From Janthinobacterium rivuli (GTDB lineage: Bacteria > Pseudomonadota > Gammaproteobacteria > Burkholderiales > Burkholderiaceae_D): a stretch of DNA of 64,000 nt. The DNA lies in NCBI RefSeq assembly GCF_009208735.1, contig NZ_WFLJ01000013.1, forward strand, positions 1-64,000, read 5' to 3'. Made by a program: the position numbers and the translations under genes. Below, piece by piece: positions 51,557 through 62,900 of the stretch. How positions within the stretch are numbered: the first letter of the stretch is position 1; each line of letters opens with the position of its first letter. The notes under the pieces were generated by a model. That model did not search any database and was not told where the DNA came from. It was given only the letters and a program-made list of their open reading frames with translations.

Positions 51557-52069
51557 TTAAGAAATTTCCAGAGTAAAACCACGCAATTGTTGTGGTAATG
51601 ACCTCGTCTTGACTATTTCATAGTTATGGGACCGTTGACGCGTTAGATGGGGGCGAAAATCTTCCCCCTATTCTCTTGATGTGATTCTTTGCTAAGTATT
51701 CATATATCGACATATACTACCTTGTCTCGAGGGCATCAGCTGTTCATTGATCCGAAGAGCATAGAGAAATCAAATGCTTAGCCGGCTCATTGACCATCGA
51801 GTGGAATAAGTTTCGATTATAAAATGTCATGTTCTTACTGATTAGGTAAGCCAAAGCCCTGTTTTTACAGGGCTTTTTTTATGGCCTCGATGCTGGGGTG
51901 CCCATTGCCTGCTTTGACGCCACGAGGTCGCGCATCTATTTACTAGTGGTAATTGGATAGTTGAAAGACAGTTACCAAGGAGGTAAAGTTCTCAATAAAT
52001 AAATTAAGTTGCCCTATAGAAATAATTAATTTATAATTTCCTTACGTAAATAATTACTTAAGGCAACAT
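51557..52069. other. Intergenic region with terminator between hns-like gene and TpsB gene
   Basis: A hairpin ACCACGCAATTGTTGTGGT at about 51578 may end the H-NS-like transcript. No gene is seen. The last 120 bp, AT-rich, should carry the promoter of the two-partner-secretion operon. Confidence 0.45.
51854..51880 (+). terminator. Rho-independent terminator
   Basis: AAGCCCTGTTTTTACAGGGCTTTTTTT is a 7-bp GC-rich stem with a short T-rich loop and a seven-T tail. Confidence 0.9.
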
Positions 52070-53842
52070 ATGCACCTGCGCTTGACGCCATGGTGCGGTG
52101 TATTTTTGTTTAGCGGCACCCTGTGTGCCGCCGTGTCCGCGCAGACCCGTCCTGAAATTGCACCGCCCCTTCCCAATCCGCCTGGCGCCAGCCAGCGCGA
52201 CGATGCCAGCCAAGAACTTATCCGCCAGCAAGAACGTGAGCGCCTCCTGCGCCAGCAGCAGGAACGCACTCCCGACGTGCGCCTGCTCGATGCGCCCGCG
52301 GCCGCGTCCGCCAACCGCCTGCCTGCGGGCGAATCGCCATGCTTTACGATTGACCAGCTGGTGTTGCGAGGCGAGGGCGCCGCGCAATTCCAGTGGGCGC
52401 TGGCTGCCGCCGGGCGCGACGACCTGGGTGCGCCGGACTCTGCGCTGGGACGCTGCCTGGGCACGCAGGCCATCAATGTGGTGATGGGCCGCATGCAGAA
52501 CGCCATCATCGCGCGCGGCTATGTCACCACGCGCGTGCTGGCCGAACCGCAGGACTTGAGCAAGGGGACGCTGGCCTTGACCTTGATACCGGGGCGCATC
52601 CGCCAGATCGGCTTTGCGCCCGGCACGAATCCCCGCGCCACGTGGTGGAATGCCGTGCCGGCGCGCCCTGGCGACTTGCTCAATGTGCGCGATACGGAAC
52701 AGGCGCTGGAAAACTTCAAGCGCGTGCCGACGGCCGAAGCCGATATCCAGATCATGCCGGCCGAGGGCGGCAATGCGAAGCCGGGCGAGAGCGACCTGCA
52801 GATCCAGTGGAAGCAGGGCTTGCCATTCCGCCTGGCGCTGGGCCTCGACGATGGCGGTTCGCGCTCGACGGGCAAGCTGCAGGGCAGCGTGACCCTGTCG
52901 TATGACCATTGGCTGACCCTGAACGACCTGTTTTACCTGAGCCTGAACCAGAACGTCGACGGTGACCGCGACGGCCCGCGCGGCACGGCCGGCATGGTGG
53001 CCCACTATTCGATTCCCTACGCCTACTGGCTGCTGGCCTTCACGGTCAGCGACAGCCATTACCACCAGTCCGTGGCCGGCATCAGCCAGGACTACAACTA
53101 CAGCGGCGCCAGCCAGAATCGCGAAGTCAAGTTGTCGCGCCTGGTGTACCGCGACGCCTCGCGCAAGACGACGGTGTCGCTACGGGGCTGGCAACGTTCC
53201 GCGCAAAACTTCATCGACGACACGGAAGTGGAAGTGCAGCGCCGCCGCATGGCCGGCTGGGAAATCGGTATCGGCCACCGCGAATTCATGGGCCAGGCGA
53301 CCCTGGACGTGAACCTGCAATACCGGCGCGGCACGGGCGCGATGGAGGCGCTGGCCGCGCCCGAGGAAGCGTTTGGCGAGGGTACCTCGCGCATGCGCTT
53401 GCTGCTGGCCGACGCGGCCGTGTCGGCGCCGTTCACGCTGGCTGGCCAGCCGCTGCACTACACGGGCAGCTGGCGCACGCAGCACAACCGTACGCCGCTG
53501 GTGCCGCAAGACCGCTTCGCCATCGGCGGGCGCTACACGGTGCGCGGCTATGACGGCGAAAGCAGCCTGTCGGCCGAACGGGGCTGGCTGCTGCGCAACG
53601 AGGTCGGCGTGCCGCTGGGCAGCAGCGGCCAGCAAGCGTATGCGGGACTCGATCATGGCGAGGTATCCGGGCCGTCCGCGGAATGGCTGATCGCGCGCCG
53701 CCTGACGGGCGGCTTCGTCGGCTTGCGGGGGCAATGGCTGGGCGTGCAGTACGACGCCTTTGTCGGCTGGCCCGTGCATAAACCTGAACTCTTCCGCACG
53801 GCCAGTCATACGGCAGGTTTCAGCCTGAACGCCAGTTATTGA
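52070..53842 (+). CDS. TpsB outer-membrane transporter (ShlB/FhaC/HecB family)
   Basis: The 590-residue protein starts with a signal peptide (GVFLFSGTLCAAVSAQ; cleavage near residue 25). A proline/glutamine-rich periplasmic linker with RQQERERLLRQQQERTPDVRL follows. POTRA domains come next (CFTIDQLVLRG, about residue 91, and IARGYVTTRVLAEPQDLSKGTLALTLIPGRI). The 16-strand barrel includes YSIPYAYWLLAFTVSDSHYHQS and RFAIGGRYTVRGYDGESSLSAERGWLLRNEVG, the conserved VRG/Y box. It translocates the adhesin encoded 103 bp downstream across the outer membrane. Confidence 0.96.
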   Translation: MHLRLTPWCGVFLFSGTLCAAVSAQTRPEIAPPLPNPPGASQRDDASQELIRQQERERLLRQQQERTPDVRLLDAPAAASANRLPAGESPCFTIDQLVLRGEGAAQFQWALAAAGRDDLGAPDSALGRCLGTQAINVVMGRMQNAIIARGYVTTRVLAEPQDLSKGTLALTLIPGRIRQIGFAPGTNPRATWWNAVPARPGDLLNVRDTEQALENFKRVPTAEADIQIMPAEGGNAKPGESDLQIQWKQGLPFRLALGLDDGGSRSTGKLQGSVTLSYDHWLTLNDLFYLSLNQNVDGDRDGPRGTAGMVAHYSIPYAYWLLAFTVSDSHYHQSVAGISQDYNYSGASQNREVKLSRLVYRDASRKTTVSLRGWQRSAQNFIDDTEVEVQRRRMAGWEIGIGHREFMGQATLDVNLQYRRGTGAMEALAAPEEAFGEGTSRMRLLLADAAVSAPFTLAGQPLHYTGSWRTQHNRTPLVPQDRFAIGGRYTVRGYDGESSLSAERGWLLRNEVGVPLGSSGQQAYAGLDHGEVSGPSAEWLIARRLTGGFVGLRGQWLGVQYDAFVGWPVHKPELFRTASHTAGFSLNASY

Positions 53843-53945
53843 TATTTAGCAATGTAGTTACGTAGTTTTAAAGAATTAAGTCACTAAACGCAGCCATCCG
53901 CCAGACGTTTTCCTTTCCCTGTATTTGGCCGCTATTAGGACTTTC

Positions 53946-56900
53946 ATGAACAAGAACCTGTACCGCATCATCTTCAACAAACGCCGTGGCCAATTGATGG
54001 TCGTCGCCGAAAATGCTTCGTCGCAAGGCAAGGCTGCCAAGGGGGAGGGAGGCCTGGACAGTGGTGTCTTTGGCGGTGATGGCGGTGGCGGGGTCAATGC
54101 CAAATTGCGGCCCCTGGCCTTGGCGATATTTGGCGCGCTGGGCATGGTGAGTTTTGTCGCTGGCCCGGCCATGGGACAGATCGTGGCGGATCCGAACGCG
54201 CCGGGCCGCCAGCGTCCGACCGTGGTGCAAAGCGCGAACGGCGTGACGCAGGTCAACATCCAGACGCCGAGCGCAGCGGGCGTGTCGCGCAATACCTACA
54301 GCCAGTTCGACGTGACGGCGAATGGTGCCATCCTGAACAATAGCCGCGGCAATGTGCAGACGCAGACGGGCGGCTGGGTGCAAGGCAATCCATGGCTGGC
54401 CGGCGGCAGCGCGCGCGTGATATTGAACGAAGTCAACTCGGCCAACCCGAGCCAGCTGCGCGGTTATGTCGAGGTGGCCGGGCAGCGGGCCGAGGTCGTC
54501 ATCGCCAACCCGGCCGGCGTGGCCATCGACGGCGGCGGTTTCATCAATGCCAGCCGGGTCACGCTGACGACGGGCACGCCTATCCTCAACGGCGGCAGCC
54601 TGGACGGTTACATGGTGCAGCGCGGCGTGGTCAGCATCAACGGACGGGGACTGGACACGTCGCTGAGCGACTACACGGCCATCCTGGCGCGCGCCGCACA
54701 GATCAACGGCGGCATCTGGGCGCAGGAATTGAAAGTGGTGACGGGGACGAACCAGATCGATGCGGCGCATGGCGTAGCGGGCGGTATTGCTGGCGTGGGG
54801 CCGGCACCGGCCTACGCGCTGGACGTGGCACAGCTGGGCGGCATGTACGCGGGCAAGATCACCCTGATCGGCACGGAAGCGGGCCTGGGCGTGCGCAATG
54901 CGGGTGTCTTAGCGGCCACGGCGGGTAATCTGGTGCTGCAATCGAATGGCTGGCTGAGCAACAGCGGCAATATCCAGTCCGCCGGCAGCGGCAGCCAGAC
55001 GAGCATTGCCGTCACGGGCGACGTGGCCAACAGCGGCACCGTGTATGCGGGCGGCGACAGCCAGGTGCAGGCGCAGGGCAACATTGCCAACAGCGGCGTG
55101 ATCGCGGCCCAGGGCAATGCCAAGGTGCATGCCACGGGGGCGGCGGCGCGCATCGATGCCACTGCCGGCTCGGTGCTGGCGGCTGGCTTGAATCTGGACA
55201 ATACCTTGGCCGCCAGCGGCAAGCTGAGCGTTTCTGCTGGGGACATCATTGCCGTGCACGGCACGGCCGTGGCTGGCGGCGACAGCAGCCTGGCGGCGCG
55301 CCAGCTGGACCTTGCTGGCGCGCAAGTTTCGGGTGGGAATGTCAGTCTGGGTGCCAGCGCGGGCGACCTCGATGCCAGCCGCGCGCAGGTCACTGCCCGT
55401 GACCGCCTGCAACTGGACGCGGCGCACACCGTGCGCAGCGATGCGGCGCAGTTGACTGGCCAGCAGCTGGGCGTGAACGCGCACGACTTGTCGAACGTGG
55501 GCGGCCAGATCATGCAACTGGGCAACGGTGATCTGGCCATCCGCTTGCCGGGTGCACTGGACAATACGCGCGGCGTCATCGCCACGAATAGCCAGGCCCT
55601 GCGTCTGCATGCTGCCAGCCTGAGCAATCAGGATGGGCAAATCCAGCATGCGGGTACGGGCGCGCTGGAGATCGGCGCAGCGCAAGTCAACTTGCAGCGC
55701 GGCAGCATCCTCAGCAATGGCGCCATGGCGCTCACGGGCGAGCACATCGACCACCGCGCTGCGCGCACGGTGGCGGGGCAGCTCAGCATCGACGCCGCTA
55801 CCCTGGATAACCGGGGGGGCAGCCTGGCGCAGAGCGGCCAGGGCGCGACCGGCGTGCACGTGCGCGGCGGATTGGACAACCGCGGTGGCGCGCTGGAAAG
55901 CAATGGCGCTTTGAGCGTGCAGGCGGGGAATGTACAAAATCAGAAGGGCCGTATCGTCTCGGGCACGGATGTGGCGCTGTCGACAGGCGCGCTGGACAAT
56001 ACCGAGGCGACCCTGGCGGCGGGTCGCACATTGCGCCTCGACAGCGGCGACGTCGACAATACGCGCGGCCAGATCCAGGCAGTGGCGGGCGATGCGGCCT
56101 TGACGGTGGCAAAGCTGAACAATACGGCCGGCAGCGTGTTTGCCGGTGGCAACCTTGCCACCCGGGCCAGTGAAGTGCTCAATAGCGGCAACCTGTATGC
56201 GGCCGGCAGCCAGGCGCTGCAGGTGAGCGGCGCCGTCAGCAACAGCGGCGTCATTGCCGCGCAAGGCGATAACCGCATCGACGCCAACCGCATCGACAGC
56301 ACGGCCGGCAGCTTGCTGGGCGCCGGCATCCGCGCCGACGGCAGCCTGGCCGGCAGCGGCCAGTTGCAACTGACGGCCACGCAAGCGATCGCGGCCCACG
56401 GCCAGAACCTGGCCGCCGGCAAGACCAGCATGCACGCAGCGGCCATCGACCTGAGCGGCAGCCAGACGGGCGGCGCGGCCATCGAGTTGCATGCTGGTAC
56501 TGGCAATATCGTCACCGATAACGCACTGGTGACGACCACGGGCCTGCTGTCCGTGGCGGCGGCCGGCAGCGGCCAGGCCCTGTCGAACGTGCGCGGCACC
56601 CTGAGCGCGGGCCAGTTGGATATCACAACGGGATCGCTCGACAACCGCGGCGGCACCTTGATCCAGACGGGCACTGGCGACACGGTATTAACAGGCAGCA
56701 CCCTGGACAACACGGGCGGACGCATCGCCGTCAACAGCGCCAAGCTGGCGCTGACTGCGGAAACTGTGACTAACCGCGACGGCAGCATCGAACACGCGGG
56801 CACGGGCAGCCTGAGCATCGACGCGGTGCGTTTCGATGACGAGCGCGGCAAGGTGACGGGCAATGGCCTGGTTGATATCCAGGCGGAAACGATCGATCAC

Positions 56901-59900
56901 CGTCATGCCGTCACGTCCGGGCAGCAGGTAACAGTGCAGGCCGACAATCTGGACAACCGCGACGGCACCCTGCAGCAGACGGGACCAGGACAGATGCGCG
57001 TGGACGTGGCGCAGACCCTGGACAATACGCGTGGCAACATCGCCGGCAATGGCGGCGTGCAAGTGCAAGCTAGTGTGCTGGACAACAGCAAGGGCCGTAT
57101 CACGTCCGCTGCCTCGGCAGATATCACCAGCAAGGGCGCGCTGACCAATACGGACGGCGTGATTGCTGCGACTGCCGACTTGCATGTGGCAGGTGTAAAT
57201 ATTGACAACACGCATGGCGTATTGCAGGCGGACAATTTACGTCTGGACGCGGCGACCTTGCTGAACCAGCAAGGCACGGTCAGCGCCGGTTCGGACCTGA
57301 CGGCGCGCCTCAGCGCAGACTTGAGCAACACCGGTCTGCTGTACGCGGGCCGCAACCAGCAACTGACGGTGGGCGGTGTGCTGAACAACAGCGGTTCCAT
57401 CGCCTCCGTTGGTAGCACCACTATATCTGCTGCAAAGGTCACCAGCAGCGGCTTGCTCGGCGCCGGCGTGAAAGCGGACGGCAGCTTGGGCGTGGCGGGC
57501 GATCTCAGCATCAACGCCGATGGCCTCTTGCAAGCAAGCGGCCAGAACCTGGCGGCGGGCAGCGCCGTGCTGGCGGGCGACAATGTGGACTTGTCGGGCA
57601 GCCAGACGGGGGCAAGCAACATCGCCATCACCGCGCGCAGCGGCGACGTATTGACGAACAAGGCCGTGATTTCCGCCAGCAATCTGCTGGCTATTACCGC
57701 CAATGCGGCCAATGGCCAAGCCCTGGTGAACAGCCAGGGCCAGCTGGTAGGTGGGCAGTTGCAGCTGAACGTGGCGAATGTGAACAACGCCAGCGGCGAG
57801 ATCGTGCAGACGGGCACTGGCGACACCGTCATCACCACCGGCAAGCTGGACAGCACGGCCGGACGCATCGCCGTGAACAGCGCCAACCTGGCTTTGAACG
57901 CGACGGTCTTGACGAACATCAATGGCAAACTGGAACACGCGGGTGCGGGCGTTCTGGCCATTAACGCAGGTCAGTTCAACAACCAGTACGGCAAGATCAC
58001 GGGCAATGGCAAGCTTGACATCACTGCCGCCGCCATCGACCACCGCAATGCGACGACGGTGGCCAATCAGCTGACCGTCAACGCCGGCAGCCTGGACAAC
58101 CGCGCCGGCAGCCTGGCGCAAACGGGTACAGGTTTGATGAGCCTCAATGCCGCCGGCTCGCTGGACAACACGGGCGGCAAGATCGAGGGCAATGGCGATG
58201 CGCTGGTGAAGGCAAACACTTTGCTGAACAACACTGGCCGCATCGTGACGGCGCAGGATGCCACGTTGAATGTAGATCGTCTGGACAATACGGAAGGGAT
58301 CGTGGCCGCCGGGCGCAACCTGGCATTGAGCGGTGCTGACATCGACAATACCAAGGGCCAGTTGCAAGCCGTGGCCGGTAACGCTACCTTGACCGTGGCG
58401 AACTTGAATAATGCGGCAGGCAACGTGTTTGCCGGCGGCAATCTGACCACCACGCTCGACACTTTGAGCAACACGGGCAGCCTGTATGCGGCCGGAAATC
58501 AATCCCTGACCTCAACAGGCGCCATCGTCAACACGGGCGTCATCGCGGCGCAGGGCAACACCAGTCTGACAGCCAATCTCCTCGACAGCAGTGCAAGCAG
58601 TCTGATCGGCGCCGGTATCCAGGCCGATGGCAAGCTGGGCACGTCTGGCGACCTGGCGATCAGCACCGCGCAAGCGCTGAATGCACACGGCCAAGTGCTG
58701 GCGGCAGGCAATGCCAATCTGACAGGTGCCACGCTCGACATCAGTGGCAGCCAGGCCAGCGCGGCCAACATCGGCCTGACGGCAACCCAGGGCGAGGTCA
58801 GCACGAACAAGGCCGTGGTGACGACGCCGGGCACGTTGAACGTGACGACCAGCGCCACGTTGCACAACACGGACGGTACTTTGCAGGCGGCCCAGCTCGA
58901 CCTGCATGTGGCAAACCTGGACAACGCCAAAGGTACGTTGCTGCAAACGGGTACGGGTAACGCCGTCATCCAGACCGGCAATCTGGACAACACGGCTGGC
59001 CGCATCGCCGTCAACAGCGACAAGCTGGCCCTCGATGCGACTACGCTGACGAACCGCGATGGCAAGATCGAGCATGCGGGAACCGGCATCCTGTCTGTGC
59101 AGGCAGGTGTGCTGGACAACAGCAAGGGCCGTATCACATCCGCCGCGGCGGCCGGCATCGTCAGCAAAGGTGTACTGAACAATACCGATGGCGTGATGGC
59201 AGCGATTGCCGACTTGCAGGTGGGCGGTATTGCACTGGATAACACCCGAGGTATATTGCAAGCGGACAATTTACGTCTGGATGCCGCTACCTTGCTGAAC
59301 CAGCAAGGCACGCTCAGCGCCGGCACGGACTTGACGGCGAAAGTGAGCGGTGACCTGAACAACGCTGGCCTGCTGTACGCGGGCCGCAACCAGCAATGGA
59401 CGGTGGGCGGCGTGCTGAATAACACGGGGTCGATCGCCTCCGTCAACAACACCCATATTACCGCTGGCAAAGTGACCAGCAGCGGCTTGCTGGGTGCTGG
59501 CATCAAGGCGGACGGTAGCTTGGGCACGGCAGGCGATCTGACCATCCATGCCGATGGCGTGTTGCAAGCGAGCGGGCAGAACCTGGCGGCGGGCAGCGCT
59601 CAGTTGAAAGGTGGATCGGTCGATTTGTCGGGTAGCCAGACTGGCGCGGTGAATATCGCCATCATGGTAAATATTGGCGATGTAGTGACGAACAAGGCGG
59701 TGATTTCCGCCAGCAACGTGCTGGCCATCACGGCCAACGCGCATAACGCGCAGTCACTGGTAAATACGCAGGGCCAGCTGGTGGCCGGCCAGTTGCAACT
59801 GAACGTGGCCAACCTGAACAACGCCAGCGGCGACATCGTGCAAACGGGCACCGGCGATACAACCATTACCACAGGAAAACTCGACAACACGGCGGGTCGT

Positions 59901-62900
59901 ATCGCCGTCAACAGCGCGAACCTGGCTTTGAACGCCACGGTATTGACGAACATCAATGGCAAGCTGGAGCACGCAGGCGCCGGCATCCTGGCCATCAACG
60001 CGGGCCAGTTCAACAATCAGTTCAGCAAGATTACGGGTAATGGCAAGCTCGACATCACGGCGACTAGCTTGGATCACCGCAATGCCACGACCATCGCGAA
60101 CCAGCTGACGGTCAATGCGGGCACGCTGGACAACCGCAGCGGCAGCCTGGCGCAAACGGGTACAGGTTTGATGAACGTCAATGCGACTGGTTTGTTGGAC
60201 AATACGGGCGGCAAGATCGAAGGCAATGGCGATGCGCTGGTAAAGGCCACTACCTTGCTGAACAACAAGGGCCGCATCGTGGCGGCGCAGGATGCCGCGT
60301 TGAACGTCGGTAGCCTGGACAATACGGATGGTACGGTGGCTGCCGGCCGCAACCTGGCATTGAGCGGTGCTGACATCGACAATACCAAGGGCCAGTTACA
60401 GGCCGTGGCGGGCGATGCGACCTTGAATGTTGCGACCTTGAATAATACGACAGGCAGCGTGTTCGCTGGCGGTAACCTCAGCGCTACGCTCGATACCTTG
60501 AATAACAGCGGAAGCCTGTATGCGGCTGGTAACCAGACCTTGACCGCCAGCGGCACCATCATTAACACGGGCGTGATCGCGGCACAAGGCAACACCAGCC
60601 TCACGGCAAAGATCCTCGACAGCAGCGCAAGCAGCCTCATCGGCGCCGGCATGCAGGCCGATGGCAAGCTGGGTACGGCTGGTGACTTGACCATCAACAC
60701 CGCGCAAACGCTGGCTGCACACGGCCAGAATCTGGCGGCGGGCAAGGCGACCCTGACAGGCGCCAGCATCGACATCGGCGGCAGCCAGACCAGCGCGACG
60801 AACATCGGCCTGACGGCCACTCAGGGCGATGTTGCCACGAACAAGGCCGTGGTGATGACGCCAGGCACATTGAACATCACGAGCAATGCCGCCCTGCACA
60901 ACACGGAAGGCACCTTGCAGGCGGGTCAATTCGACTTGCATGTGGGCAATCTGGACAACGCCAAGGGCACTCTCTTGCAAACGGGCACGGGCGATACCGT
61001 CATCCAGACGGGCAATCTTGACAACACGGCTGGCCGCATCGCCGTCAACAGCACGAACTTGAATATCGATGCCGCCAAGGTCACGAACCAGGATGGCAAG
61101 ATCGAGCATGCGGGCACGGGGACGCTGAATGTGCAGGCGGGTGTGCTGGACAACAACAAGGGCCGCATCACGTCGGCGGCAGCAGCTTCTGTCATCAGCA
61201 AAGGTGTGCTGAACAATACGGATGGCGTGATCGCCGCCACCACCAATCTGCAGGTTGGCGGCACTGCACTGGACAACACGCGCGGCGTCTTGCAGGCGGA
61301 CAATTTACATCTTGAGGTGGCGGCCTTGCTGAACCAGCAGGGGACAGTGAGCGCTGGCATGGACCTGACGGCGAAAGTGAGTGGTGATTTGAATAACGCT
61401 GGCCTGCTGTATGCGGGCCGCAACCAGCAACTGACGGTGGGTGGTTTGCTGAACAATAGCGGGTCGATTGCCTCCGTGAATAACACGACGATTACCGCTG
61501 GCAAAGTGACCAGCAGCGGCTTGCTGGGCGCCGGTGTGAAAGCGGATGGGAGCCTGGGTACGGCAGGCGATCTGACCATCCATGCCGATGGCGTGTTGCA
61601 AGCGAGCGGGCAGAACCTGGCAGCGGGCAGCGCTCAGTTGAAAGGTGCATCGGTCGATTTGTCGGGTAGCCAGACTGGCGCAACGAATATCGCCATCACG
61701 GCAAATACTGGCGATGTCGTGACGAACAAGGCGGTGATTTCCGCCAGCAACGTGCTGGCCATCACGGCCAACGCGCATAACGCGCAGTCACTGGTAAATA
61801 CGCAGGGCCAGCTGGTGGCCGGCCAGTTGCAACTGAACGTGGTCAACCTGAACAACGCCAGCGGGGAGATCGTGCAGACGGGCACGGGCGACACCGTCAT
61901 CACCACCGGCAAGCTGGACAATACGGCAGGCCGCATCGCCGTCAACAGCGCGAACCTGGCCTTGAACGCCTCCGTCTTGACCAATATCAATGGCAAGCTG
62001 GAACACGCGGGCGCGGGCATCCTGGCTATCAACGCGGGCCAGTTCAACAACCAGTTCGGCAAGATTACGGGCAACGGTAAAGTGGACCTCACCGCTGCGA
62101 CCTTGGACCACCGCAATGCCACCACCGTGGCCAATCAGCTGACGGTGAACGCGGGCAGCCTGGACAACCGTGCCGGCAGCCTGGCGCAAGCGGGTACAGG
62201 TTTGATGAATGTCAATGCGACTGGTTTGCTGGACAACACGGGCGGCAATATCGAAGGCAATGGCGATGCTCTGGTGAAAGCAGGTACGTTGTTGAACAAC
62301 AAGGGCCGCATCGTGGCGGCACAGGATGCCAAGTTGAACATCGGTAGCCTGGATAACACGGAAGGCACGGTGGCGGCGGGGCGCAATCTGGCATTGACCG
62401 GTGGCGATATCGACAATACCAAGGGTCAGTTGCAGGCCGTGGCGGGCGATGCGACCTTGAAGGTTGGCAAGCTGAACAACAACGCGGGCAGCGTGTTTGC
62501 CGGCGGCAACCTGAACGCTACGCTCGACACCTTGAACAACAGCGGCAGCCTGTATGCGGCCGGCAATCAAACCTTGACCGCCAGCGGCGCCATCGTGAAC
62601 ACGGGCGTGATCGCGGCGCAAGGCAACAACAGCCTCACGGCGAAAAGCCTCGATAGCAGCGCAAGTAGCCTGATCGGCGCCGGTATGCAGGCCGATGGCA
62701 AGCTGGGCACGGCTGGCGACTTGACGATCAGCACAACACAAACGCTGGCCGCGCACGGCCAGAACCTGGCGGCGGGCAATGCCAATCTGACAGGTGCCAG
62801 CATCGACATCGGCGGCAGCCAGACCAGCGCGACGAACATCGGCCTGACGGCAACAACGGGCGATGTCAGCACGAACAAGGCGGTGGTGTCGACACCAGGC